From positions 844,001 through 908,000 of the forward strand of contig JAJOZX010000481.1 in NCBI GenBank assembly GCA_023014485.1: a stretch of 64,000 nucleotides of DNA. The letters run 5' to 3'. The position numbers were made by a program, and so were the translations under genes. This stretch comes from Bathynomus jamesi (lineage: Eukaryota; Arthropoda; Malacostraca; Isopoda; Cirolanidae). Below the pieces are notes generated by a model. It searched no databases and was not told the DNA's origin. It saw nothing but the letters and a program-made list of their open reading frames with translations. Of the stretch, positions 43,153-53,605 are shown in pieces. Each line of letters begins with the position of its first letter. Position 1 is the stretch's first letter.

Positions 43153-45339
43153 TTCTCTGAATGATGAATGTGTATTTGAGGCATTAGCAGGATGGTGTCA
43201 AGTGAATAAGGAAGTGAGAGCGAGTGAGAAAAAGGCAGAGTGTATGGTTATTCCTGTTGAATGGGGAGGGAGTGTATGGAGGGCATTAGTGGATACAGGA
43301 TGTTCACCTAATTTAATAAGTAAGCAAGGAATTGGATGTTTGTGTAAAGAGAATGAATTAGGAAGAGTGAATTGGGGAGTAACTGGGGAAATTAAAGGGG
43401 TTGGGAACATCCCAGTACGAGTGTTGGGAGAGGTGCAGATTAAAGTGAAAGTGATGGGGTGTGAAATGGAAGAATGTGTGCTTTATGTGGTTGATAAGGA
43501 GAGTGAAAAGTATGACATGATTCTGGGGTATGAGTTTTTGAAAAAGAATCGATTGGTGATCCATCCTGCTAGACGTATGATTGAGTGGAAAAATGAGTTG
43601 GGTAAGTGTGAATTCTATGTGGGGAGAAGTGAATCGGATTGGATGAGGGTAATAAAAGGGTATGAGGTGAGAGCATCTGAGAGTGTAAATCTGGAAAAGG
43701 GAACCCCAGCATTGGTGCATGTTGAGTGGCCAGTGAGTGATAATAGAAGAAAAAGGCAGGGAAGCATGATTTTTGTGAATGGTATGGATGCATCCTATAA
43801 AGTGAAAAGAGTTGGGCATGTGTATGATGGTATAATTGATGAGAGTAACCCATGGATTTGTGTGCAAGCTAGGGAAGATGGGGGTGCATGGCGAAAGAGA
43901 ATAAATGAGGGGGATGTGATAGGGAGAGCATATACAGTGATTGAGGAAGTATGTGAGGAGGGAGAAAATGGAATACAAACGGATGAACGAGGGCAAGAAT
44001 GTGGGGAGGAATGGACGACTGAACAAATCAGAAAGGAGGTGATTGTTGGCGAACAGTTGAGTGAGAGTGAGCGAATGCAGGTGTGGCAGTTGGCAGGGGA
44101 GAAAAGGAGCGTATTGGCCCGAGGAGATGATGACCTCCGTTTAACAAAACTACCTCCCTTCAGGATCCAGTTAACGGATGAGACTCCGATCTACCAAAGG
44201 CCAAGACGGTTCTCCCCACCAGTAATGAATGAGATAGAAGAGCAGTGTGAGGAATTAGAGAGAATGGGAGTGATTGAACAGAGCACAAGTCCGTGGAATA
44301 GTAGAATAGTGCCTGTGCGGAAACCTGATGGAAGGATTCGCTTGTGTGTGGACTATCGAATGGTGAACGAAAGGACAGTGAAAGACAGGTTTCCGATGTG
44401 CTTGATAAATGAAAGTGTATACTCTTTGCATGGAAAGAGGGTGTTTAGTAAATTGGACCTATTGAGGGGATATTACCAGATGCCGGTTGAGCCAGAGTCT
44501 CGTCCCATAACTGCTTTCTCCACAGCCAGGAATCATTATATGTTCCGTGCTCTCTCGTTCGGACTTACAGCTGCACCTGCTGCATTTCAGAGAGCAATGA
44601 ATCGTGTTCTTGGTAAGTTTGCAAGGGAAAATGTCATATGTTTTATAGATGACATTTTGATTATGACAGAGACATTTGAGGAGCACCTGAAGATAATGAG
44701 AGAGGTACTGCAAGTGTTGGATGAAGTCGGACTACGAGTGAAACCAAGTAAGTGTGAGTGGTTCAGGGAAAGTGTGGCATTTCTGGGGCACAAGGTGAGT
44801 TCGAGTGGTATACGAAAGAGTGGGGAGTATATGGAAAAAGTCAGGGAGTTCCCGAAACCTCGGACAGTTCGTGAACTTAAATCTTTTCTGGGACTTGTAG
44901 AGTTTCAGAGGAAATTTATAGCGGGCTGCTCTGGGATTTCGAAACCCCTGACCGAAGTGACTGGAATGAAAGGTAGTACTCAGTTGGTGTGGACGGAGAA
45001 GATGAATGAAGCATTTGAGCAATTGAGAGTGGAAGCAGCGAAAGATGTGGAGTTGGCTTATCCGGACCTGAGTGAAGGAGCGAGTTTGCTAGAATTGTAT
45101 ACAGATGCGAGTGGATTTTGTATGGGTGGGTGCTTGTGCCAGTTGCAGGGAGAGGAAGGACAGGAAGGAAGGAGAGTAATTGGGTATGTATCTAAAGCAT
45201 TCAGTAAGGCAGAGCGAAAGTACAGTACAATTGAGAGAGAACTTGCGGCAATGAGGTTTTGTGTGAAAGCTTTCAAGTCATTTTTGTATGGAATGAAATT
45301 TATTTTAAAGACTGATCATCAGCCCTTGGTATATATGGA
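43112..45339 (+). CDS. Pol of Gypsy-type copy 1: protease, RT, RNase H (interrupted)
   Basis: Uninterrupted from the frameshift site to the MITE at 45,340, virtually identical to copy 2. Protease: WRALVDTGCSPNLIS and MILGYEFLKK. RT: PVRKPDGRIRLCVDYRMVN, FSKLDLLRGYYQMPV (catalytic Asp), LSFGLTAAPAAFQRAMN, CFIDDILIMT (FIDD) and VAFLGHKVSSSG. RNase H: LYTDASGFCMGGCL (Asp), STIERELAAMRF (Glu) and LKTDHQPLVYM (Asp). The MITE cuts the frame right after this last motif. These are Ty3/Gypsy signatures. Confidence 0.9.
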
Positions 45340-45852
45340 CAGAGCTGGGCAGTATTTAAATACATTTGTATTTAAATACGTATTTAAATACATTTGTGTA
45401 TTTAGAACTGTATTTATAAATACATTGTTTTTCATGTATTTAAATACAGTATTTAAATACTTTAATGAGTATTTAAATACAATGTATTTAAATACTCAAA
45501 ATATAAAAATGTAAATACTTTTACTGGTTTAATACACGTTCTGTACTAGCACAGTACGACGCGTCGACAGTGTAGTACAGCATGGTTCATGTTTCAACGT
45601 GTCAGTTCAATCCGTTGTGTGCCACTCTTAGTCGAAAGCGGTTGATTTCTTATCGTGTGCGTGTCATGGCTTAGTGAATTAGTGAATGCATATGTTAAAA
45701 TTTGTATGTATTTAAATACAATTGATGTATTTTGTATTTAGTATCTAAATACATTCGTAAATGTATTTAGTATTTAGTATTTAAATACATTTCTCCCATG
45801 TATTTAGTATTTAGTATTTAAATACATTCAATGTATTTATTGCCCAGCTCTG
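45340..45852. mobile_element. hAT-type MITE built from TATTTAAATAC repeats
   Basis: Starts CAGAGCTGGGCAGTATTTAA and ends AATAAATACATTG-complement TTGCCCAGCTCTG. The flanks TATATGGA are exact 8-bp duplications (45,332-45,339 and 45,853-45,860). The undisturbed site is present once in copy 2 near 51,370. The interior contains about 20 variants of the palindrome TATTTAAATA. No coding capacity; it splits pol within RNase H. Confidence 0.95.
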
Positions 45853-45860
45853 TATATGGA

Positions 45861-46430
45861 GAGAATGAAAGTTGTGGATGGAAGAATTGCTAGAACTTTG
45901 CTTGAGTTGAGTGAGTTTGATTATAAGATTGAGTATGTGCCAGGGGAGAGGAATTGTATGGCTGACCTGATGTCAAGAATACCTGGGGTGAATGAAAGGT
46001 GTGAGAAAGAGGTGTCGACCCTGATATTTGCCAGTGGGAATAGTAAAGTTGCATGAAAGTAGGGGGGGTGGCGACAGTTTGTTTGAAAGTGTATGGTATG
46101 GGTTGAAAGATTTGAAATTGGATGGTTAAAAATGAGAATACAGGGAGTGTGAATGAATTGCGGACCTTGGTTATGAATGAAGCGATTAAGAAACCAGAAA
46201 GGATGGGTGTTTGTAAGGTCCGCAATTATGTACGTGAGCTGAAAGCCATGGGGAGCCCGGGTATTTTTCTTTTTCAGAGGTCCTCATGGTGGTCAGCTCA
46301 TTGTTTAGTGTTGAAGTGTATGTGCATTATGGTAGTGATTGTCCAATTGTGTATAAAGATGAAAGGATCGAGGAGAAAGGAGCCCTGATTTTGCATTTGC
46401 AGTGTATTAGTGGTGTACATTACAATTGGG
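45861..46430 (+). pseudogene. RNase H tail and OTU-like domain of copy 1
   Basis: RNase H end IEYVPGERNCMADLMSRIPG at 45,930-45,990, then an indel near 46,010. The seven-G run (46,062-46,068) keeps the frame into GGGDSLFESVWYGLKDLKLD (46,064-46,125). Further parts are NELRTLVMNEAIKKPERMG (46,152-46,210), AMGSPG and LHLQCISGVHYNWV (46,390-46,432). The order nucleophile block, helix, SPG, central strand, HYN matches OTU cysteine proteases, with Ser (AGT, 46,076-46,078) at the Cys position. Frame breaks at about 46,130 and 46,270 are not shared exactly with copy 2. Confidence 0.65.
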
Positions 46431-47110
46431 TGAGTGAAAGGAAGAGGTATAAAAGCATAGTGCCAGGTGAAATTTGGAAAGGGTTTTGGATGAAGTTAGA
46501 GCTGCACAGAGAGAGTCAGAGGAGAAAGGTTATGGAAGTAGGTATGTTAGAGGGGCCATGGATGATACGTGACTGTGTGGATGAGGTAGAGCTCAGCCTT
46601 CTTGTGGTTCCTGTAAGGGTTCCAGAAGGTCCTATTGAGCTCTACAGGGGTCTTGTGGATACAGGTGCCCAAATCAGTCTGGTGAATGAGCGAGTGTTGT
46701 GTGATTTAGATGAAGCGAATGTGCCTGTATCCCGAGAAAGAGTGGTGTGAGAATACGTGGTATCGGAGGGGAACAGTCGCGTCACATGAAGCTGTGCAGT
46801 TGAGGGTGGGATTAGGTGCATGTAAAGAGGTATGGGAGCACAAGTTCATAGTCTTGAAAGGGGAATCAATGCCCTGGGATTTTCTACTGGGAATTGATTT
46901 CCTTGAGAATATGAACTTGAGTGTGGATGTTGGTCAGGGCTCAGTAATGAGAGAAGGAGAACATGTGGTCAGTATGGGAATGTTTCCAAGCACAGGTATA
47001 GATGCTGTGTTAGTGGGCAATTGAGTTAGAGGTGGAAGACCAGTGTGAGTGTTGAGAGATGAAGATATTTAGATATGCAAGAGGGAGATGAGGTGATATG
47101 CAAGTTGAGA
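46430..47110 (+). pseudogene. Second protease-like domain of copy 1
   Basis: Same domain as 40,061-39,375: LYRGLVDTGAQISLVNERVL at about 46,640-46,700 and FLLGIDFLENMNLSVDVGQG at 46,880-46,940. Frameshifts occur near 46,480, 46,745, 47,020 and 47,050. It shows that the additional protease is a property of the family and not of one rearranged copy. Confidence 0.85.
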
Positions 47111-48680
47111 GAATATGTGTATAATGGTATAGATGTGAGAGAGTGGTCGAAAAGAGGTGGAAGAGTATAAAGGTATGCGAAAAAGTTGGCTGTATGGATG
47201 GAGTGCTATATTATATGAGGGTAAAATAGGTGGGTGAGACAGTGTGTGTGCCACTGATGACATTTGAGGGTATGGTAGGATTGGTGATTATTACACATAG
47301 GATGTATGGGCATGTGGGAAAAACAAGTTATGGGAATTGATGAAAGGAATGGTTTTCCACCCTAGGCTGGGACTGGTTGTTGCAGAAGTGGCAACTACTT
47401 GTGAGAGTTGCCAAAGCGAAAATACCAGTCCCAGCATAGCCACCCCCCAGTGCGAAAGATTGAAGTGAAAGAACCGTGGGAGCTTGTGGTGGTTGATATT
47501 GTGAGTATGCCGAGAACGAGTAGAGGGAAAGTTGGAATATTAGTAGGGGTCGATCACAAGAGTAAGTTTGTGTATGTTGCTGCGTTAGAGAATAAAACAA
47601 GTGATCATGTTGCGAGAGTGATGAGAGAGAGTATGTTACCAATGATGCTTGGAAGGCCGCGTAAGTGTTTAACAGATATGGGCCTGAGTTTAGGGTGCTA
47701 GTTTTTGAGAGAATGTTGAGTGAGAATGGGATAGAGCATGTTAGAATAACTCCGTATATGTCTGCTTCGAATGGTTTGGCTGAGAGAACGGTGAAAACGA
47801 TAAGTGAAATGCTGCGTGTATGTATTGGGGAAGGGCTGAGTGGGTGCTGAGTTGGCAAGAGTTGCCTGGTGCTACAATTCGACATACCACTCAGCCATTC
47901 AAACTTCCCCAAGAAGGTATGTGTCTACATTTGGAAGGTTTGTGCAAAAGGATATACGATTAAATGAGAATACATGTGATAGATGGAGAGAGGCTGGTGT
48001 GCATTTTCGGTCATTTGGTGTTGGTGAGCTTGTTTGAAAGAGGTGCATGAGGCTGGAAGAAGGAATGAGTATAAGTTGGCGCAAAAGTTTGAGGGTCCAT
48101 TTGTGGTGAAAAGGTAGGAGAATGGGGTAACATATGTGATTGAGAGGGAGCAAGAGAATGGACAGTGTGAAGAAGTAAGAGCACATCATCGCAGTTGCGC
48201 AAATGGCGAATACCTCCGAGTACATCGTATGTCACCCAATGTATGATATGTGTGAGAGGATGGAACAAAGAAAGCGCTAGAAACCAAGAACATGATGGGA
48301 ATCCAGGATGAATGGATGGATGCAGATCTGGAGTTCTTGATTGTGTCAAAGCGGGCAAAAAGGAAGAAAAAGGTGAGAAGAAAGGGAATGAAAGGTGAGA
48401 AAGCCAGGCAGATAGGTGAAGTATATGAGCTGAAGGATTCCCAGTTGGACTCTGGAACAGCGCGGGTGAGGCAGAGTTAGAATGGGATGTTCGGGACTTT
48501 GGTGGTTCATGGTGCCAGCCTGGTCCATCTGGGGAATTCTCATTTGAGGGTTTTGGGGTCTCAGACCTTGAGGTCCTTTCTTTTCTGGGATTTTCCGAGG
48601 GTGGAGGAGAAGGGGAGAAGAAGGGAATCATCTTCACTCAGAAGTGGAAAGATTGTGTCAGGGAGGGGGCATTAAGAGTG
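47110..48680 (+). pseudogene. Integrase of copy 1, many one-base indels
   Basis: Counterpart of 39,384-37,765. Segments carry CESCQ at about 47,402, VVVDIVSM (47,486), SASNGLAERTVKT (47,762) and the basic tail (48,355-48,400). At 47,670-47,700 the DNGPEF block is damaged: the second catalytic region reads TDMGLS because of an indel. At least eight single-base indels separate it from copy 2, most at homopolymers. Confidence 0.85.
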
Positions 48681-48883
48681 TGGGATTTACAATTCTTGAG
48701 AGAGAAAGGAGTGTAACTGAGCAAAGTATTGTGACCTTAATGGAAAGTGTGAGGGATGAATGGGGAGTAGATAGAGGTGAAGGAAGTATAAATGAAAGAA
48801 TGAGGGAGAGAATGAATGTGATTGATTTTTGTGAGGAAGTGAGAATGTTATTGCTTGAGATAGAAGAAAATGTGTTTGAATAA
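48487..48883 (+). pseudogene. Third ORF of copy 1, in two frames
   Basis: MFGTLVVHGASLVH start (48,487) and the ERERSVTEQSIVTLMESVRD helical part (to 48,883) match the 177-codon frame of copy 2 but are separated by a frameshift near 48,640. No identified function. Confidence 0.4.
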
Positions 48884-49020
48884 AAGCTTAGATGTAGAAT
48901 TACAAGTAGTATTAGAGAAGATATTAAAAGTAGATGGGTTAGAATGATAGAAAAGTGCAACAGTGTTTAGGGAGTGGTGATGGTAATGTAGTATAAAGTA
49001 TTGGTGTAGTGTTCTGTAGG

Positions 49021-49600
49021 GAAAAAAAAAAAAAAAAAATAGTAGTATTGTATGATGTGTGAAAGAGTGAGTGGTTGGAAATTCAACCAGGTGGCAGCCT
49101 ACATTTTGAGGCCAGAAGCTGGGCTGTGCTTGAAGGAGGAAGGTGCCTGGGTGAGTTCCCAGACCTGCTGATACCTGCCTCTGGTGATTTGCTGCTTTGC
49201 AGGTTTCAACCTCATTCCTGGTATTGTAAATAACTATTGTAAATAACTATTGTAAATAACTATTGTAAATAACTATTAAAAAATTAAATTGTAGGTATAT
49301 TTTTTTAGTATAACGTAAATTATTAAAGAGAAAGTAATTGTTAGCCAGCTGTTAGTCCTAAATATTGAATGTTTGAATGTTTACTGTATTTGTTAATATA
49401 AAGATTATTAAATAACTGAATTAGAAGTTAAATAAATAAATGATTATAAAGTAAATTTGTAAATATGTTATTCTTATGATAGCCATGTATGTAATTAATG
49501 ATTTAAAAGATTTAAAATTGAAAACAATTATTTTTGAAAAAAAAAAAAAAAAAAAGTAAAAAAAAAAAAAAAATAATTGAAAATTATTTTTTGTAAAAAA

Positions 49601-49663
<63 letters not shown>

Positions 49664-49838
49664 AAAATTGAAAAAATTATTTTTCGGAAAAAAAAAGAGG
49701 GTATCTATGTAAATAATTTGTTAATAAATATTATGGTATAAAAATTGTAAGGAAAGAAGAGAGAACCATATTAGGGTAATATAGTAGGTGTGTAGGCTAT
49801 ATGGCAAGACAGGTGGAAAGGAGCTTGGGGGGGGAAGA
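49021..49838 (+). other. 3' untranslated region and polypurine tract, copy 1
   Basis: A-run at 49,022-49,039, four copies of attgtaaataact (49,223-49,275), A-runs and a (TA)n tract at 49,540-49,662, ending in GGGGGGGGAAGA (49,827-49,838), the polypurine tract before the 3' LTR. The mariner present in copy 2 at the corresponding place is absent, leaving a TA-rich target. Confidence 0.75.
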
Positions 49839-50818
49839 TGTGGAGGGTGAACCCTTTCCCCTTTTAGTTCTCAGCCCTTTCCCCCTGGCCTTGATTATTA
49901 TTATTTATATATTAAATTTCTTTGATTTTTGAATGAAATATTTGTTATAGAAAGGATTTTAATGGTTCTCTCTCTCTTTCCAGCAAACAAATAATGAATA
50001 AGAATGATAACTGTTATAAGAAATTAGAAAGATAGTAGTAAACTATTAAGCATTAAGATAATAAATAATAAACATTAAGTACTAAAGTATTAATATTAGC
50101 AAACAAATAAATAAAGAAATAGTTATAAGATATGTTAATGTTAATATTTTAATGAATGAAAAGACTAAACAATAAGTTATATAAAGAAATGTTAAACTTG
50201 TAAACAAGGAATGAGGAATAAAACAGTTTTATTAAATTAGTATGGGAAAAAGAGTGAGAGTTGGACAGTCGCTTGTAAAACCCTGTTAGTAAATGAATAA
50301 TAAAGTACTGAGTTAAGTATTAACAAACAAACAAACAAATGAAAAGAAGAATAAACAAATTTAGTAAAAGAGACGCTTCTGAGGTTTAAAAGTGTCGGCG
50401 TGTGTGTCAAAACTCGAGTTTTGAGAAGTGGGGGAACCAATTGGCGCATGTGTGGAAATATAAATAATAAAAAATATAGTTTAAGAGGGTAATTTGACAA
50501 GAGAAAATAAAGAACATAACAGAGGAAACTAAAGTCAGGCTGGATTTGTCTGAGGCTGAAGACCGTTATTGGACCAAGGGAACTTTAAGTTCTGTTAGGA
50601 AGGGGATGCCGGAGATAGGGAACCACTAATAGAAGGAAGCTATTCTGGCAAGTAAGAGACTGTTGGTGGCAGGAGCCAGCAGTCGTGGAATCGGGGGTCT
50701 GGGCAGCGAGCCTGGATCCAACAACCCTTCAAGGTAAGCAGCCTGGTTTCGTGGGGGTCTTAAACAAAAGAAAAATTCTTATTCGTGGTGCCGTTAGGTT
50801 AATCCGAATCCCACCACA
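49839..50818 (+). repeat. 3' LTR of Gypsy-type copy 1
   Basis: 980 bp, matching the 5' LTR at 40,082 with about seven small differences. Palindrome TCAAAACTCGAGTTTTGA at 50,407-50,424. Confidence 0.95.
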
Positions 50819-51319
50819 CCACTAATACACTGCAAATGCAAAATCAGGGCTCCTTTCTCCTCGATCCTTTCATCTTTATACACAATTGGACAATCACTAC
50901 CATAATGCACATACATTTCAACACTAAACAATGAGCTGACCACCATGAGGACCTCTTGAAAAAGAAAAATACCCGGGCTCCCCATGGCTTTCAGCTCACG
51001 TACATAATTGCGGACCTTACAAACACCCATCCTTTCTGGTTTCTTAATCGCTTCATCATAACCAAGGTCCGCAATTCATTCACACTCCCTGGTATTCTCT
51101 TTTTAACCCATCCAATTTCAAATCTTTCAACCCATACCATACACTTTCAAACAAACTGTCGCCACCCCCCTACTTTCATGCAACTTTACTATTCCCACTG
51201 GCAAATACTCAGGGTCGACCACCTCTTTCTCACACCTTTCATTCACCCCAGGTATTCTTGACATCAGGTCAGCCATACAATTCCTCTCCCCTGGCACATA
51301 CTCAATCTTATAATCAAAC

Positions 51320-53605
51320 TCACTCACTCAAGCAAGTTCTAGCAATTCTTCCATCCACAACTTTCATTCTCTCCATATATACCAAGGGCTGATGATCAGT
51401 CTTTAAAATAAATTTCATTCCATACAAAAATGACTTGAAAGCTTTCACACAAAACCTCATTGCCGCAAGTTCTCTCTCAATTGTACTGTACTTTCGCTCT
51501 GCCTTACTGAATGCTTTAGATACATACCCAATTACTCTCCTTCCTTCCTGTCCTTCCTCTCCCTGCAACTGGCACAAGCACCCACCCATACAAAATCCAC
51601 TCGCATCTGTATACAATTCTAGCAAACTCGCTCCTTCACTCAGGTCCGGATAAGCCAACTCCACATCTTTCGCTGCTTCCACTCTCAATTGCTCAAATGC
51701 TTCATTCATCTTCTCCGTCCACACCAACTGAGTACTACCTTTCATTCCAGTCACTTCGGTCAGGGGTTTCGAAATCCCAGAGCAGCCCGCTATAAATTTC
51801 CTCTGAAACTCTACAAGTCCCAGAAAAGATTTAAGTTCACGAACTGTCCGAGGTTTCGGGAACTCCCTGACTTTTTCCATATACTCCCCACTCTTTCGTA
51901 TACCACTCGAACTCACCTTGTGCCCCAGAAATGCCACACTTTCCCTGAACCACTCACACTTACTTGGTTTCACTCGTAGTCCGACTTCATCCAACACTTG
52001 CAGTACCTCTCTCATTATCTTCAGGTGCTCCTCAAATGTCTCTGTCATAATCAAAATGTCATCTATAAAACATATGACATTTTCCCTTGCAAACTTACCA
52101 AGAACACGATTCATTGCTCTCTGAAATGCAGCAGGTGCAGCTGTAAGTCCGAACGAGAGAGCACGGAACATATAATGATTCCTGGCTGTGGAGAAAGCAG
52201 TTATGGGACGAGACTCTGGCTCAACCGGCATCTGGTAATATCCCCTCAATAGGTCCAATTTACTAAACACCCTCTTTCCATGCAAAGAGTATACACTTTC
52301 ATTTATCAAGCACATCGGAAACCTGTCTTTCACTGTCCTTTCGTTCACCATTCGATAGTCCACACACAAGCGAATCCTTCCATCAGGTTTCCGCACAGGC
52401 ACTATTCTACTATTCCACGGACTTGTGCTCTGTTCAATCACTCCCATTCTCTCTAATTCCTCACACTGCTCTTCTATCTCATTCATTACTGGTGGGGAGA
52501 ACCGTCTTGGCCTTTGGTAGATCGGAGTCTCATCCGTTAACTGGATCCTGAAGGGAGGTAGTTTTGTTAAACGGAGGTCATCATCTCCTCGGGCCAATAC
52601 GCTCCTTTTCTCCCCTGCCAACTGCCACACCTGCATTCGCTCACTCTCACTCAACTGTTCGCCAACAATCACCTCCTTTCTGATTTGTTCAGTCGTCCAT
52701 TCCTCCCCACATTCTTGCCCTCGTTCATCCGTTTGTATTCCATTTTCTCCCTCCTCACATACTTCCTCAATCACTGTATATGCTCTCCCTATCACATCCC
52801 CCTCATTTATTCTCTTTCGCCATGCACCCCCATCTTCCCTAGCTTGCACACAAATCCATGGGTTACTCTCATCAATTATACCATCATACACATGCCCAAC
52901 TCTTTTCACTTTATAGGATGCATCCATACCATTCACAAAAATCATGCTTCCCTGCCTTTTTCTTCTATTATCACTCACTGGCCACTCAACATGCACCAAT
53001 GCTGGGGTTCCCTTTTCCAGATTTACACTCTCAGATGCTCTCACCTCATACCCTTTTATTACCCTCATCCAATCCGATTCACTTCTCCCCACATAGAATT
53101 CACACTTACCCAACTCATTTTTCCACTCAATCATACGTCTAGCAGGATGGATCACCAATCGATTCTTTTTCAAAAACTCATACCCCAGAATCATGTCATA
53201 CTTTTCACTCTCCTTATCAACCACATAAAGCACACATTCTTCCATTTCACACCCCATCACTTTCACTTTAATCTGCACCTCTCCCAACACTCGTACTGGG
53301 ATGTTCCCAACCCCTTTAATTTCCCCAGTTACTCCCCAATTCACTCTTCCTAATTCATTCTCTTTACACAAACATCCAATTCCTTGCTTACTTATTAAAT
53401 TAGGTGAACATCCTGTATCCACTAATGCCCTCCATACACTCCCTCCCCATTCAACAGGAATAACCATACACTCTGCCTTTTTCTCACTCGCTCTCACTTC
53501 CTTATTCACTTGACACCATCCTGCTAATGCCTCAAATACACATTCATCATTCAGAGAAGCAGGGACCCCAACCCCAATGAGAGGCCCCTGCCCTATGCGT
53601 TTCCC
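51320..53605 (-). CDS. Pol of Gypsy-type copy 2: protease, RT, RNase H
   Basis: Reached from Gag by the -1 shift at 53,605-53,599; the frame is open back to 53,794 inside the zinc-knuckle region. Protease DTG in WRALVDTGCSPN at about 53,420; ILGYEFLKKN at about 53,180. RT with DYRMVNERTVKDRFPMC, FIDDILIMT at about 52,060. RNase H ending TDHQPLVYMERMKVV near 51,360. The frame is lost at 51,320 by a small indel just before the conserved IEYVPGE segment. Typical Ty3/Gypsy spacing. Enzymes convert element RNA into DNA inside the capsid. Confidence 0.9.
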   Translation of the reverse strand, partial: GKRIGQGPLIGVGVPASLNDECVFEALAGWCQVNKEVRASEKKAECMVIPVEWGGSVWRALVDTGCSPNLISKQGIGCLCKENELGRVNWGVTGEIKGVGNIPVRVLGEVQIKVKVMGCEMEECVLYVVDKESEKYDMILGYEFLKKNRLVIHPARRMIEWKNELGKCEFYVGRSESDWMRVIKGYEVRASESVNLEKGTPALVHVEWPVSDNRRKRQGSMIFVNGMDASYKVKRVGHVYDGIIDESNPWICVQAREDGGAWRKRINEGDVIGRAYTVIEEVCEEGENGIQTDERGQECGEEWTTEQIRKEVIVGEQLSESERMQVWQLAGEKRSVLARGDDDLRLTKLPPFRIQLTDETPIYQRPRRFSPPVMNEIEEQCEELERMGVIEQSTSPWNSRIVPVRKPDGRIRLCVDYRMVNERTVKDRFPMCLINESVYSLHGKRVFSKLDLLRGYYQMPVEPESRPITAFSTARNHYMFRALSFGLTAAPAAFQRAMNRVLGKFARENVICFIDDILIMTETFEEHLKIMREVLQVLDEVGLRVKPSKCEWFRESVAFLGHKVSSSGIRKSGEYMEKVREFPKPRTVRELKSFLGLVEFQRKFIAGCSGISKPLTEVTGMKGSTQLVWTEKMNEAFEQLRVEAAKDVELAYPDLSEGASLLELYTDASGFCMGGCLCQLQGEEGQEGRRVIGYVSKAFSKAERKYSTIERELAAMRFCVKAFKSFLYGMKFILKTDHQPLVYMERMKVVDGRIARTCLSE
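53559..53605 (-). promoter_or_regulatory. -1 ribosomal frameshift signal between gag and pol (copy 2)
   Basis: GGGAAAC on the minus strand at 53,605-53,599, then the gag TAG (53,595-53,593), then GCAGGG (53,591-53,586) pairing with CCCTGC (53,564-53,559). Conserved base for base with copy 1. Confidence 0.75.

Larger units (their letters stand above)
40082..50818 (+). mobile_element. Ty3/Gypsy-type LTR retrotransposon, copy 1 (inner, plus strand)
   Basis: LTRs 40,082-41,060 and 49,839-50,818, PBS 41,070-41,087, PPT 49,827-49,838, flanked by CCAC on both sides (40,078-40,081 and 50,819-50,822). It sits in copy 2 exactly at GTGG between OTU and second protease; its own sequence near 46,410 shows the undisturbed site. 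Same family as copy 2, inserted in the opposite orientation. The LTRs differ from each other by about seven changes in 980 bp, mostly one-base indels, so insertion was recent. Confidence 0.95.
40062..51327 (-). pseudogene. RNase H tail and OTU-like domain of copy 2 (split by copy 1)
   Basis: Segments 51,327-50,819 and 40,081-40,062 on the minus strand, separated by the whole of copy 1. Following the RNase H end (IEYVPGERNCMADLMSRIPG) comes an OTU-type fold: GDSLFESV around 51,160 (nucleophile block), then AMGSPGIFLFQEVLM, a strand VEMYVHYGSD, and after the gap HYNW at 40,073-40,062 (catalytic His block). OTU proteases normally have Cys in the first block; here the codon is AGT, serine, in both copies. 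One G is missing in the poly-G run at 51,162-51,175 relative to copy 1, which breaks the frame, and there are more breaks near 51,060-51,110. Confidence 0.65.

Noticed and set aside
40082..50818. A true endogenous retrovirus with envelope
   Set aside because: No signal peptide, transmembrane or surface-protein frame lies between integrase and the 3' LTR; the only extra frame there is the short helical one. RT and integrase are of Ty3/Gypsy type.
52685..53353. 222-codon open frame opposite the copy 2 protease region (also mirrored at 43,358-44,026)
   Set aside because: Antisense shadow of the pol reading frame; same in both copies because the sense strand is conserved.
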